Assembly: GCF_014207255.1 (NCBI RefSeq)
Contig: NZ_JACHCZ010000001.1
Location: 918,592-982,591, forward strand
Reading direction: 5' to 3'
Origin: Pseudomonas sp. JAI120
Lineage (GTDB): Bacteria > Pseudomonadota > Gammaproteobacteria > Pseudomonadales > Pseudomonadaceae
DNA length: 64,000 nucleotides
Under the pieces are notes generated by a model, which saw nothing but the letters and a program-made list of their open reading frames with translations, did not search any database and had not been told where the DNA came from. Position numbers and translations under genes: made by a program. Position 1 is the first letter of the stretch. Every line of letters begins with the position of its first letter. Positions 1 through 9,441 of the stretch are shown here, one piece after another.

Positions 1-352
1 CGCGCGGGTCACCCAGGCGGCGCTTGACCAGCATCAGCAAGCCCACCAGGCACAGCAGTCCGAAGAAGCCACCCGAGACCATCGCCAGCAACTGCTTGTT
101 CTCAGTGCTGATCACATGGTGGTAGACCGACGCCGGGGTCAGCAGGCCGACAAAATGCCCGGCCAGCACGAACAGCACGCCGATGTGGAAGAAGTTGCTC
201 GCCACGCGCATGCCCCGGTTGTTGAGCATCTGGCTGGATCCGGCCTTCCAGGTGTACTGCGACAGGTCGAACCGCGCCCAACTGCCCAACAGGCAGATCG
301 CCAGGGCCACATAGGGGTACACCCCGAATACCAGCAAATTCCACTTAGACAT
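1..352 (-). CDS. narI: Respiratory nitrate reductase gamma subunit NarI (partial, N-terminal 117 residues)
   Basis: Membrane cytochrome b subunit that takes electrons from quinol and passes them to NarH. The visible part begins MSKWNLLVFG and has several hydrophobic segments. His56 and His66, in FFHIGVLFVLAGHF, match the first two haem-b ligands of E. coli NarI. The start is the ATG at 352, which overlaps the narJ stop by 8 nt and so suggests translational coupling. The gene continues past the left edge of the window, so the distal haem ligands and C-terminus are not seen. It is the last gene of the narK1K2GHJI operon. Confidence 0.97.
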   Translation of the reverse strand, partial: MSKWNLLVFGVYPYVALAICLLGSWARFDLSQYTWKAGSSQMLNNRGMRVASNFFHIGVLFVLAGHFVGLLTPASVYHHVISTENKQLLAMVSGGFFGLLCLVGLLMLVKRRLGDPR

Positions 353-1100
353 TACCCACCTCCCCGGCGGGCGCTGCGGCCCGGCCTTCTTGCTGAAAAT
401 CCACCCAGTGCAACGGCACCGCGCTTTCTTCGCGGGCCTTGCCCGGACTGCTCGGCATTGAACTGCAGCGGTCCTGTTGCTCAGCCTGCATAAAGTCCAC
501 CGCTTCCTCTTCCCAGATTTTGTCCAGGGCTTCGAGGGAGTCGTCGCGCGGTTCGGCGGCGACCTGGGCGCGCAGTTCGGCCACGGCCTGGTGCGGCTCG
601 GCGCCGGCAATCTGCAACAGCGCACGGAAGCAACCGGCATAGCCGCTCTCACGCTCGTCCAGACGCGCAGCGAGCAAGGCCAACAGGTGCGCCACATCCG
701 CCAGGCCCTCGCGGGCCTCGATGTCTTCGCGGGTGGACAGGAACTCCAGGTACAACGGGATGTAGTCCGGCAGCTCCTTGACGCCAATGGCGAAGCCGGC
801 TTCTTCGTACTGGGCCATCATGTCGACCATGGCCTGACCGCGGTCGCGGGACTCGCCGTGCACGTGTTCGAACAACAACAGCGACAGCGAACGCCCCCGG
901 CCAAACAGCGCGCCGTAGTGTTCCTGGCCGTCCATCAGGTCATTGGCGCAGATCAGTTCCAGCAGCTCGAACAACGCACCGCGCTGCTTGGGGCTGATTT
1001 CCCGCGATTCGAGAATCGCCTGTTCCAGTTCGTCGCGGCCGTTCACCAAGGTTTCAGTGGGATAGTCCAGCAGCAACGAAATCACTTTAAGAATGCGCAT
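345..1100 (-). CDS. narJ: Nitrate reductase assembly chaperone NarJ (delta subunit)
   Basis: Cytoplasmic system-specific chaperone that binds apo-NarG and helps insert the molybdenum cofactor before membrane docking; it is not part of the final enzyme. It has 251 residues, all-helical in character, starting MRILKVISLLLDYPTE, typical of the NarJ/TorD family. The acidic segment with FEHVHGESRDRGQAM is the conserved family core. It lies 3 nt after narH and overlaps narI by 8 nt, the usual G-H-J-I order. The C-terminal tail of about 50 residues is low-complexity and probably variable. Confidence 0.96.
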   Translation of the reverse strand: MRILKVISLLLDYPTETLVNGRDELEQAILESREISPKQRGALFELLELICANDLMDGQEHYGALFGRGRSLSLLLFEHVHGESRDRGQAMVDMMAQYEEAGFAIGVKELPDYIPLYLEFLSTREDIEAREGLADVAHLLALLAARLDERESGYAGCFRALLQIAGAEPHQAVAELRAQVAAEPRDDSLEALDKIWEEEAVDFMQAEQQDRCSSMPSSPGKAREESAVPLHWVDFQQEGRAAAPAGEVGNV

Positions 1101-1103
1101 GGC

Positions 1104-2642
1104 TCAGTCCTCCCAGATCTGGACGGTTTTCAGCACGTCACGGCGGTTGGCTTTCTTGGCGCCGAACATGTTGGTGTCGGAGCTGCCGCTGCAACCGCTG
1201 CCGAAGCTGAAACCACACCCGGAACGTTCGGCGAACGCGTCGCTCATGGCGTCTTCACGGTGGGCGCTCGGTACCACGAAGCGATCTTCGTAGTTGGCAA
1301 TGGCCAGGTAGCGGTACATCTCTTCCACCTGTTCAACGCTCAGGCCGACGTCTTCGAGCACTTGCAGGTCCTGCACGCCATCGACTTGCTGGGAGCGTTT
1401 GTAGGCGCGCATCGCCAACAGGCGCTTGAGTGCACGCTTGACCGGTTTTTCATCGCCGGCGGTGAGCATATTCGCCAGGTAACGCAGCGGAATACGCAGG
1501 CTATCCACATCCGGGATCACCCCGTTCATGCCCACGGTGCCGGCAGCAGCGGCGTTCTGGATCGGTGACAGCGGCGGCACGTACCAGACCATCGGCAAGG
1601 TGCGGTATTCCGGGTGCAGCGGCAGCGCCAACTTCCAGTCGACGGCCATTTTGTACACCGGCGAACGCTGGGCCGAGTCGATCACCGACTGCGGCACGCC
1701 ATCGGCCAGGGCCTGGCGAATCACCGCCGGGTCATTCGGGTCGAGGAAGATTTCCAGTTGCTTCTCGTACAGGTCCTGCTCGTTGGCGGTGCTTGCCACT
1801 TCGCTGATGCGGTCGGCGTCGTACAGCAACACACCGAGGTAGCGAATCCGACCCACGCAGGTTTCGGCGCACACGGTCGGCATACCGGCTTCGATACGCG
1901 GGTAGCAGAAGATGCACTTCTCGGACTTGCCGCTCTTCCAATTGAAGTAGATTTTCTTGTACGGGCAGCCGCTGATGCACATGCGCCAGCCCCGGCACTT
2001 CTCCTGGTCGATCAGCACGATGCCGTCTTCTTCACGCTTGTAGATCGCACCGCTCGGGCACGATGCCGCACACGCCGGGTTGAGGCAGTGCTCACACAGG
2101 CGCGGCAGGTACATCATGAAGGTGTTTTCGTACTCGCCATAAATGTCGGCCTGGATCTGGTCGAAGTTCTTGTCCTTGCGGCGCTTGGCGAATTCGGTGC
2201 CGAGGATTTCCTCCCAGTTCGGGCCCCACTCGATCTTTTCCATGCGCTTGCCGGACACCAGCGAACGCGGGCGTGCGGTCGGCTGGTGCTCGCCCAATGG
2301 CGCGGTGTGCAAGTGCTGATAGTCGAAGTCGAACGGCTCGTAGTAGTCGTCCAGGCTTGGCAGGTCGGGGTTGGCGAAGATGTTCGCCAACACGCGGAAC
2401 TTGCCGCCGATGCGTGGGTTGATCGAGCCGTTGGCGTTGCGCACCCAGCCGCCCTTCCACTTGTCCTGGTTTTCCCACTCCTTGGGGTAGCCGATGCCGG
2501 GCTTGGACTCGACGTTGTTGAACCAGGCGTATTCCATGCCTTCACGGCTGGTCCACACGTTTTTGCAGGTGATGGAACAGGTGTGGCAGCCGATGCATTT
2601 GTCCAGGTTGAGGACCATGCCGATCTGTGAGCGAATTTTCAT
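1104..2642 (-). CDS. narH: Respiratory nitrate reductase beta subunit NarH
   Basis: Electron-transfer subunit of about 512 residues carrying three [4Fe-4S] and one [3Fe-4S] cluster between NarI haem and NarG. The cysteine groups are visible: CIGCHTCSITC near residue 16, CEHCLNPACAASC in the middle, then CRGWRMCISGC, where a Trp replaces one Cys as in the [3Fe-4S] centre, and CIFC...CAETC. I start it at the ATG at 2642 (MKIRSQIGMVLNLDKC). The longer open frame upstream lies inside narG and has no family match. It sits 1 nt from the narG stop. Confidence 0.97.
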   Translation of the reverse strand: MKIRSQIGMVLNLDKCIGCHTCSITCKNVWTSREGMEYAWFNNVESKPGIGYPKEWENQDKWKGGWVRNANGSINPRIGGKFRVLANIFANPDLPSLDDYYEPFDFDYQHLHTAPLGEHQPTARPRSLVSGKRMEKIEWGPNWEEILGTEFAKRRKDKNFDQIQADIYGEYENTFMMYLPRLCEHCLNPACAASCPSGAIYKREEDGIVLIDQEKCRGWRMCISGCPYKKIYFNWKSGKSEKCIFCYPRIEAGMPTVCAETCVGRIRYLGVLLYDADRISEVASTANEQDLYEKQLEIFLDPNDPAVIRQALADGVPQSVIDSAQRSPVYKMAVDWKLALPLHPEYRTLPMVWYVPPLSPIQNAAAAGTVGMNGVIPDVDSLRIPLRYLANMLTAGDEKPVKRALKRLLAMRAYKRSQQVDGVQDLQVLEDVGLSVEQVEEMYRYLAIANYEDRFVVPSAHREDAMSDAFAERSGCGFSFGSGCSGSSDTNMFGAKKANRRDVLKTVQIWED

Positions 2643-2643
2643 C

Positions 2644-5600
2644 TCAGTTCTCCTCGATGTCAGTCGGCAATGGGCGCGGCAAATCATCACCGCTGGAGCC
2701 ATCGAGCCAGTCGACCTTGGCCATCTTGCGCACCACGACAAACTCATCGCGGTTGCAACCGACCGTGCCGTAGTAGTTGAAACCGTAGGCCTGCTGGGCA
2801 TAGCCGCCGATCATGTGGGTCGGCTTGAGCACCACGCGGGTCACCGAGTTATGGTGGCCGCCACGGGTCTTGGTGGTTTCCGAACCCGGCACGTTCACGA
2901 TGCGTTCCTGGGCGTGGTACATCATCACCATGCCTTCCTTGACGCGCTGGCTGACCACCGCACGAGCGGTCAATGCGCCGTTGACGTTGAAGCATTCGAT
3001 CCAGTCGTTGTCTTCGATGCCGGCGCGCTTGGCGTCGATTTCCGAGAGCCACACGATCGGTCCGCCACGGCTCAGGGTGAGCATCAGCAGGTTGTCGCTG
3101 TAGGTGCTGTGGATGCCCCACTTCTGGTGCGGGGTGATCCAGTTCAGCACGATCTCGGTCTCGCCATTGCTGCGCTTGCCCTTCACGCCTTCGATGGTGC
3201 GGGTGTTGACTGGTGGCCGGTAGCTCATCAGCTGCTCGCCGAACGCCTGCATCCACGGGTGATCCTGGTAGAACTGCTGGCGGCCGGTGATGGTGCGCCA
3301 TGGGATGTTTTCATGGACGTTGGTGTAGCCGGCGTTGTAGCTCACGTGCTCGTCTTCCAGGCCTGACCAGGTCGGGCTGGAGATGATCTTGCGCGGCTGC
3401 GCCTGGATGTCGCGGAAGCGAATCGCTTCGTGGGCCTTGGAGATCGCCAGGTGGCTGTGGTCGATGCCGGTGAATTCCGACAGCGCGGCCCAGGCTTTCA
3501 AGGCGACCTTGCCGTTGGTTTCCGGGGCCAGGGACAGGATCACTTCGGCGGCGTCGATGGCCGTGTCGATTTTCGGCCGGCCGTGGCTGATACCCGCATC
3601 GCTTTCGTGATGGTTCAGCTCGCCGAGGAACTCGACCTCTTCATCGGTGTTCCAGTTGATGCCCTTGCCGCCGTTGCCGAGTTTTTCCAGCATCGGGCCC
3701 AGCGACGAGAACTGCTTGTAGATGTTCGGGTAGTCCCGTTCCACCACCGCCATGTTCGGCGCGTTCTTGCCCGGAACCGGCGCCACACCGGCGCTTTTCC
3801 AGTCGGTGCCGCCAAACGGCTGGGCCAGTTCGCCGACGCTGTCGTGCATCAACGGTACGGTGACCAGGTCTTGCTCCACGCCCAGGTGGCCGACCGACAT
3901 GGCCGAGAACGCCTTGGCGATGCCCTTGTAGATTTCCCAGTCGGAGCGCGACTCCCACGCAGGGTCGATGGCCGCCGACAACGGGTGAATGAACGGGTGC
4001 ATGTCCGAGGTGTTCATGTCGTCTTTTTCGTACCAGGTGGCAGTCGGCAAGACGATGTCGGAGTACACGCAGGTTGAGGACATGCGGAAGTCCAGGGTGG
4101 TCACCAGGTCAAGCTTGCCGATGGCGCCGTCCTCGACCCATTCGGCCTCGGTGGGCTTGCATTCGGTGCTGTGGCCGATGTCTTCGTTCATCACGCCGTT
4201 CTTGGTGCCCAACAGGTACTTGAGCATGTACTCATGGCCCTTGCCCGAGGAACCGAGCAGGTTGGAGCGCCAGATAAACATGTTGCGCGGGAAGTTCACC
4301 GGACTGTCCGGCTGTTCGCAGGCAAAGCGCAGGCTGCCGTCCTGCCAGGACTTGACCACGTAGTCTTTCGGCGTCATGCCGGCGGCGGCCGCATCACGGC
4401 AAATGTGCAGCGGGTTGGTGTTGAGCTGTGGCGCACTCGGCAACCAGCCGGCGCGTTCGGCGCGGATGTTGTAGTCCAGGGCGTGTTCCGGGAACTGCGA
4501 CTTGTCGGCCAGGGGCGAGAGCACGTCGTGCATGCTCATCTTCTCGTGGCGCCATTGCGAGCTGTGGCCGTAGAAGAAGCTGGTGCCGTTCATCTGGCGT
4601 GGTGGGCGGTTCCAGTCGAGGCCGAAGGCCAGGGGCAGCCAGCCGCATTGCGGGCGCAGTTTTTCCTGGCCGACGTAGTGGGCCCAGCCGCCGCCGGTCT
4701 GGCCGACGCAACCGCAGAGCATGAGCATATTGATCAGCCCGCGGTAGTTCATGTCCATGTGGTACCAGTGGTTCATCGCCGCGCCGACGATGATCATCGA
4801 ACGGCCCTTGGTCTTGTCGGCGTTGTCGGCGAACTCACGGGCGATCTGGATGGCTTTCTCGCGGCTGACGCCGGTGATCGCTTCCTGCCACGCCGGGGTG
4901 CCCGGTACGCTGGCGTCGTCGTAGTCCTTGGCCACGTTCTGGCCGCCCAGGCCACGGTCGATGGCCAGGTTGGCGGCGGACAAGTCGAACACCGTCGCCA
5001 CTTTGGCCACGCTGCCGTCGTCCAGGGTCACGCTGTGCACCGGCACGCGGCGGAACTGCACGGCATCGCCGGCCACGTGCTGGAAGTGCTCGTGGGCTTC
5101 GCCGGCAAAATACGGGAAGGCCACTTCGGCGACGTCGTCACCGATCAGGCTGAGTTTCAGGTCGATGGCGCGGCCTTCACCGCCCTCCTTCGCGAGGATG
5201 TTCCACTTGCCCTTCTCGCCCCAGCGGTAGCCGATGGACCCTTGTGGCGACACCAGTTCACCGCTCTCGTCGAGGGCGATGGTTTTCCATTCCGGGTTGT
5301 TGTCCTGGCCGAGGTTGCCGGTGAGGTCCGAGGCACGCAGGAAGCGGTCAGGCTGGAAGCCGGCGCCGGGCGCGAACCCGGTCATCGGCTTGAGCATCAC
5401 CAGCACCGGCAAGTCGGTAAAGCGCTTGGCGTAGTCGGTGAAGTAGGCGCTCGGTTTATCCAGGTGAAATTCCTTGAAGATCACATGGTTGAAGGCCTGG
5501 GCCAACGCGGCGTCGGTGCCCTGCTTGGGGTTGAGCCACAGGTCGGTGAGCTTGGCCACTTCCGAATAGTCCGGGGTGATGGCCACGGTCTTGGTGCCCT

Positions 5601-6417
5601 TGTAGCGCACCTCGGTGAAGAAGTGCGCGTCCGGGGTACGGGTCTGCGGAACGTTGGACCCCCAGGCGATGATGTAGTTGGAGTTGTACCAGTCGGCCGA
5701 TTCCGGCACGTCGGTCTGCTCGCCCCACACCATCGGCGAGGCCGGTGGCAGGTCGCAGTACCAATCGTAGAAGCTCAGGCACACGCCGCCGATCAGCGAC
5801 AGGTAACGCGAACCCGCCGCGTAGCTGACCATCGACATGGCCGGGATCGGCGAGAAGCCGACGATGCGGTCCGGGCCGTACTGCTTGATGGTGTAGACGT
5901 TGGAGGCGGCGATGATCTCGTTGACCTCCTCCCAGTTCGAGCGAATGAAACCGCCCATACCGCGTTTGCTCTTGTAGGAGTCGGCCTTGACCTTGTCCTC
6001 GACGATGCTCGCCCACGCCTCGACCGGCGACAGGGTCTGGCGCGCGTCACGCCACAGCTTGAGCAGCGGCTTGCGGATCTTCGGGTACTTGAGGCGGTTG
6101 GCGCTGTAGATGTACCAGCTGTAACTGGCACCCCGTGGGCAGCCGCGCGGCTCATGATTGGGCAGGTCGTTGCGGGTGCGCGGGTAGTCGGTCTGCTGGG
6201 TTTCCCAGGTGATCAGGCCGTTCTTCACGTAGATCTTCCACGAGCACGAGCCGGTGCAGTTCACGCCGTGGGTGGAGCGCACGATCTTGTCGTACTGCCA
6301 GCGCGAGCGGTAGACGTTTTCCCAGTCGCGGGACTCCTTGCGGGTCTCGCCGTGACCGTCGGAGAATTCGTTTTGCTTGCGGTTGAAGAACCGCAGTTGA
6401 TCCAATAAGTGACTCAT
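2644..6417 (-). CDS. narG: Respiratory nitrate reductase alpha subunit NarG
   Basis: Catalytic subunit (1257 residues) reducing nitrate to nitrite on the cytoplasmic face with a bis-MGD molybdenum cofactor. The N-terminal motif HGVNCTGSCSW is the His/Cys set for the FS0 [4Fe-4S] cluster, followed by the family-typical NHEPRGCPRGASYSWY. Length matches E. coli NarG closely. No frameshift or stop interrupts it, so the enzyme appears functional. It is third in the narK1K2GHJI operon, 57 nt after narK2. The MGD needed by the enzyme fits the moaB and moeA genes about 9 kb away. Confidence 0.98.
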   Translation of the reverse strand: MSHLLDQLRFFNRKQNEFSDGHGETRKESRDWENVYRSRWQYDKIVRSTHGVNCTGSCSWKIYVKNGLITWETQQTDYPRTRNDLPNHEPRGCPRGASYSWYIYSANRLKYPKIRKPLLKLWRDARQTLSPVEAWASIVEDKVKADSYKSKRGMGGFIRSNWEEVNEIIAASNVYTIKQYGPDRIVGFSPIPAMSMVSYAAGSRYLSLIGGVCLSFYDWYCDLPPASPMVWGEQTDVPESADWYNSNYIIAWGSNVPQTRTPDAHFFTEVRYKGTKTVAITPDYSEVAKLTDLWLNPKQGTDAALAQAFNHVIFKEFHLDKPSAYFTDYAKRFTDLPVLVMLKPMTGFAPGAGFQPDRFLRASDLTGNLGQDNNPEWKTIALDESGELVSPQGSIGYRWGEKGKWNILAKEGGEGRAIDLKLSLIGDDVAEVAFPYFAGEAHEHFQHVAGDAVQFRRVPVHSVTLDDGSVAKVATVFDLSAANLAIDRGLGGQNVAKDYDDASVPGTPAWQEAITGVSREKAIQIAREFADNADKTKGRSMIIVGAAMNHWYHMDMNYRGLINMLMLCGCVGQTGGGWAHYVGQEKLRPQCGWLPLAFGLDWNRPPRQMNGTSFFYGHSSQWRHEKMSMHDVLSPLADKSQFPEHALDYNIRAERAGWLPSAPQLNTNPLHICRDAAAAGMTPKDYVVKSWQDGSLRFACEQPDSPVNFPRNMFIWRSNLLGSSGKGHEYMLKYLLGTKNGVMNEDIGHSTECKPTEAEWVEDGAIGKLDLVTTLDFRMSSTCVYSDIVLPTATWYEKDDMNTSDMHPFIHPLSAAIDPAWESRSDWEIYKGIAKAFSAMSVGHLGVEQDLVTVPLMHDSVGELAQPFGGTDWKSAGVAPVPGKNAPNMAVVERDYPNIYKQFSSLGPMLEKLGNGGKGINWNTDEEVEFLGELNHHESDAGISHGRPKIDTAIDAAEVILSLAPETNGKVALKAWAALSEFTGIDHSHLAISKAHEAIRFRDIQAQPRKIISSPTWSGLEDEHVSYNAGYTNVHENIPWRTITGRQQFYQDHPWMQAFGEQLMSYRPPVNTRTIEGVKGKRSNGETEIVLNWITPHQKWGIHSTYSDNLLMLTLSRGGPIVWLSEIDAKRAGIEDNDWIECFNVNGALTARAVVSQRVKEGMVMMYHAQERIVNVPGSETTKTRGGHHNSVTRVVLKPTHMIGGYAQQAYGFNYYGTVGCNRDEFVVVRKMAKVDWLDGSSGDDLPRPLPTDIEEN

Positions 6418-6474
6418 GATGCTTTCCTCATCAGGCGTGCCGTGGGGTGCGTTGCCCCGCGAATTCGTGGTCGA

Positions 6475-7878
6475 TCAGCAGGGTGTGGCGCAGCCTTTGC
6501 GGGCGTACCACCACCAGGTCACGACGATGCAGCTCAGGTAGAAACCGACAAACATGTAGAAGGCCATCGCCGGGCTGCCGGTGGCGGCCATGGACGTGCC
6601 GAAGGACTTGGGAATGAAGAACGCACCGAAGGCGCCCATGGCCGAGCTGAAGCCCAGCACGGCGGCGGATTCCTTGCCGGCATCCTTGATCGCCTGCTCG
6701 CGCTCGGCGGCGGATTTACCGGCACTGGCCTTCTCGTGCTGGGTGCGGAAGATCACCGGGATCATGCGGAAGGTGGAGCCGTTGCCGACGCCGGTGGTGA
6801 TGAACAGCAGCATGAACATGCCGAGGAAACCGTAGAAGCTGCCGCCCTGCCCGTTCACCGGCAAAAAGTGCAGCACGCCGAACACCATCACGATCATCAG
6901 CACGAAGTTCCACAAGGTCACCCGTGCGCCGCCCATTTTGTCCGCCAGCCAGCCGCCGAGTGGGCGCACCAGGGCACCGACCAGTGGGCCGAGGAAGGCG
7001 AATTTCAGTGCCACCACGTCAGGGAACGAGGTCTTGATCAGCAGCGGGAACGCCGCCGAAAAGCCGATGAATGAGCCGAAAGTCGCCAGGTACAACCAGC
7101 ACATCAGCCAGTTGTGCTTGCGCTTGAAGATCACCGCCTGCTCGCTGAACGAAGCACGGGCGCTGGACAGGTCATTCATGCCGAACCAGGCCGCCACGGT
7201 GACGGTGAGGATAAACGGCACCCAGATAAAACCGGCGTTCTGCAGCCACAGTTGACTGCCATCCGGCAAGGTTTGCGGTTGACCGCCCACCAGGCCGAAC
7301 ACGCCGAACGTGATTACCAGCGGGACGCAGAACTGCATCACCGACACCCCCAGGTTGCCGAGGCCGGCGTTCAGGCCCAGGGCCGTGCCTTGCTGCGACT
7401 TGGGGTAGAAGAAGCTGATGTTGGACATGCTCGAGGCGAAGTTGCCGCCGCCGAAACCGCACAGCAGCGCGATCAGTACAAACACGCTGTAGGGTGTGTT
7501 GGGGTCTTGCACCGCAAAGCCCATCCACAGCGACGGCAGCAGCAGCGACGCGGTGCTCAGGGCGGTCCAGCGGCGGCCGCCGAAGATCGGCACCATGAAC
7601 GAGTAGAACACCCGCAAGGTGGCACCGGACAAGCCAGGCAACGCTGCCAGCCAGAACAGCTGGTCGGTGGTGAACGTAAAGCCGATGGCGTTCAGGCGCA
7701 CGATCACCGTGCTCCACACCATCCACACGGCGAAGGCCAGCAACAGCGCAGGGATCGAGATCCACAGGTTGCGGGTCGCGGTCTTCTTGCCGCTGGCGCC
7801 CCAAAACGCAGGGTCTTCAGGGCGCCAGTCGTGGATCACCGGCCCCGAGCCGGGCTTTTGCGCGATGGACATGTTCAT
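6475..7878 (-). CDS. narK2: Nitrate/nitrite transporter NarK2 (MFS)
   Basis: Major facilitator transporter of 467 residues with 12 predicted membrane spans. The motif GGGNFASSMSNISFFYPK is the nitrate signature of NarK-type proteins, and the arginines in spans 2 and 8 seem retained. In Pseudomonas the second narK of this tandem is regarded as the nitrate/nitrite antiporter used in nitrate respiration; that assignment is by family and position. The C-terminus RKGCATPC is short and cysteine-containing. Its start overlaps the narK1 stop by 4 nt. Confidence 0.93.
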   Translation of the reverse strand: MNMSIAQKPGSGPVIHDWRPEDPAFWGASGKKTATRNLWISIPALLLAFAVWMVWSTVIVRLNAIGFTFTTDQLFWLAALPGLSGATLRVFYSFMVPIFGGRRWTALSTASLLLPSLWMGFAVQDPNTPYSVFVLIALLCGFGGGNFASSMSNISFFYPKSQQGTALGLNAGLGNLGVSVMQFCVPLVITFGVFGLVGGQPQTLPDGSQLWLQNAGFIWVPFILTVTVAAWFGMNDLSSARASFSEQAVIFKRKHNWLMCWLYLATFGSFIGFSAAFPLLIKTSFPDVVALKFAFLGPLVGALVRPLGGWLADKMGGARVTLWNFVLMIVMVFGVLHFLPVNGQGGSFYGFLGMFMLLFITTGVGNGSTFRMIPVIFRTQHEKASAGKSAAEREQAIKDAGKESAAVLGFSSAMGAFGAFFIPKSFGTSMAATGSPAMAFYMFVGFYLSCIVVTWWWYARKGCATPC

Positions 7879-9158
7879 TCTCCTTGGAGAGGTTGGGCGG
7901 TTTTGCCCAACAGCGGTTGCTTGCGCATTTCGCCGAAGTACATCCAGGTCAGGGACACCCAGACCACGCCGTACATCAACATGAAGCAGGACGAGCGCAC
8001 GCCGGTGAGGTCCACCAGGGCGCCAAACAGGATCGGCAGCACAAAGCCGCCCAGGCCACCGGCCAGGCCGACGATGCCGGACACCGCGCCCATGTTCTGT
8101 GGGTAGTCATTGGCGATGTACTTGAACACCGAGGCCTTGCCGAACGCGAAGGCGATGCCCATCACGAACAGCAGCACGGTGAACAGGGTGGCGTTGAGGC
8201 CGATGTGGAAATCCAGGGGACCGTTGACGGTCTGCACCTGCAATTGGGTCTGCGGGTAGCTGAGCAGGAACAGGCAGATCCAGCTCACCCACAGCACCCA
8301 CCAGGTCACGCTCTGGGCGCCCCAGCGGTCGGACATCCAGCCGCCCACCGCACGCAGCACGCCGCCCGGCAGGGAGAAACACGCGGCCAGCAACGCGGCG
8401 CTTTGCAGGCTGAAGCCGTATTCCTGCACGTAGTACTTGGTCATCCACAGCGCCAGGGCCACATAGCCGCCGAACACAATCGAGTAGTACTGGCAGTAGC
8501 GCCACACGGCCGGGTCTTTCAGGCACAGCAACTGCTGGCGCAGGGTGGCGCCGCCGGCACTGCGGTGCGCCTTGTTCTCGCTGGTAAGGAACCAGAACAG
8601 CAGCGCGGTGATAAACAGGATCGCGCCGAACACCTTGGGCACCAGGTGCCAGGTGCCGAGGGCGATCAGCGCCGGGGCCAGAAACTTGGTGACGGCGGCG
8701 CCCGCGTTGCCGGCGCCGAACACGCCCATGGCAAAGCCCTGGTTCTCTTTGTCGAACCACTTGGCGACGTAAGCGATGCCCACCGAAAACGAACCGCCGG
8801 CCAGGCCGACGAACAGGCCCAGCACCAGGAACTGCCAATAGGCGGTGGCGTAGGTGATCAGGTACAGCGGCAGCACACAGGCGAGCATCAACAGGAAGAA
8901 CACGATGCGCCCGCCGAAGCGATCAGTCAGCAGGCCCAGGGGCAAGCGCACCAGGGAACCGGTCAACACCGGCGTGGCGGCCAACAGGCCGAACTGGGTT
9001 TCGTTGAGTTGCAACAGCTCTTTGATGGGTACGCCCAACACGGCGAACATCATCCACACCATAAAGCAGACGGTGAAGGCCAGGGTGCTCATGCCCAGCA
9101 CCAGGCCCTGTCTCATACGGGGTTGAGTCACGGTATGCGCTCCAGAAAGTGATTTCAT
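7875..9158 (-). CDS. narK1: Nitrate transporter NarK1 (MFS, proton-symport type)
   Basis: First gene of the nar operon: 427 residues, about 12 hydrophobic spans, with the MFS loop motif GLLTDRFGGR after span 2 and AGGSFSVGIAYVAKWF as nitrate signature. It belongs to the NarK1 group thought to import nitrate with protons and start up respiration; the mechanism is inferred from family. The start MKSLSGAHTV lies 34 nt from an ANR/DNR box at 9192-9205. A NarL 7-2-7 site at 9244-9259 lies further upstream, consistent with control by low oxygen and nitrate. Confidence 0.93.
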   Translation of the reverse strand: MKSLSGAHTVTQPRMRQGLVLGMSTLAFTVCFMVWMMFAVLGVPIKELLQLNETQFGLLAATPVLTGSLVRLPLGLLTDRFGGRIVFFLLMLACVLPLYLITYATAYWQFLVLGLFVGLAGGSFSVGIAYVAKWFDKENQGFAMGVFGAGNAGAAVTKFLAPALIALGTWHLVPKVFGAILFITALLFWFLTSENKAHRSAGGATLRQQLLCLKDPAVWRYCQYYSIVFGGYVALALWMTKYYVQEYGFSLQSAALLAACFSLPGGVLRAVGGWMSDRWGAQSVTWWVLWVSWICLFLLSYPQTQLQVQTVNGPLDFHIGLNATLFTVLLFVMGIAFAFGKASVFKYIANDYPQNMGAVSGIVGLAGGLGGFVLPILFGALVDLTGVRSSCFMLMYGVVWVSLTWMYFGEMRKQPLLGKTAQPLQGE

Positions 9159-9191
9159 GGGCGCAGGTTAGGGGCGGCACCCCCGTGGAAC

Positions 9192-9205
9192 TTGACCCAG
9201 ATCAA
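9192..9205. promoter_or_regulatory. ANR/DNR box in narK1-narX intergenic region
   Basis: TTGACCCAGATCAA matches the FNR-type consensus TTGAT-N4-ATCAA at nine of ten positions. It sits 34-47 nt before the narK1 ATG, so it probably activates the nar operon under low oxygen through Anr or Dnr. Confidence 0.85.
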
Positions 9206-9243
9206 CGTCCGCCTGGGGGGTATGGGGCTATGCTGGCCCCACA

Positions 9244-9259
9244 TACCTCTAAGGAGGTA
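9244..9259. promoter_or_regulatory. NarL 7-2-7 binding site between narK1 and narX
   Basis: TACCTCTAAGGAGGTA is two NarL heptamers (TACCTCT and, reversed, TACCTCC) as an inverted pair separated by 2 nt, the arrangement preferred by NarL/NarP. It is 86-101 nt upstream of narK1 and about 180 nt upstream of narX, so it could serve either promoter. Confidence 0.8.
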
Positions 9260-9441
9260 GTCCCAATAACAAGAGAAAGTCTTTATTTATCAATGGATTG
9301 GTCTCTTGTGCCGGTATTTTCCCGTGGGAGGGTTGGCCGGCAATTCTTTAGAGGTAGTGCGCCAGGGATTGCGGTTTTTCAGCCCTTTTCCCTTTGCAGG
9401 TGCCGCCATGCAGGCTTCCAACCCCCTTCACTTACGCCACC

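Noticed and set aside
1104..2801. Longer NarH start 53 codons upstream
   Set aside because: The extra residues lie within narG in another frame and have no similarity to NarH; the ATG at 2642 gives the family N-terminus.
4171..6408. 745-codon + strand ORF opposite narG
   Set aside because: Antisense shadow: no ribosome site, no domain, repetitive Val/Gly/Arg composition.
7884..9152. Large + strand ORF of 422 codons opposite narK1
   Set aside because: Composition (Gln/His/Gly-rich) is typical of an antisense shadow of a high-GC gene, with no recognisable motif.
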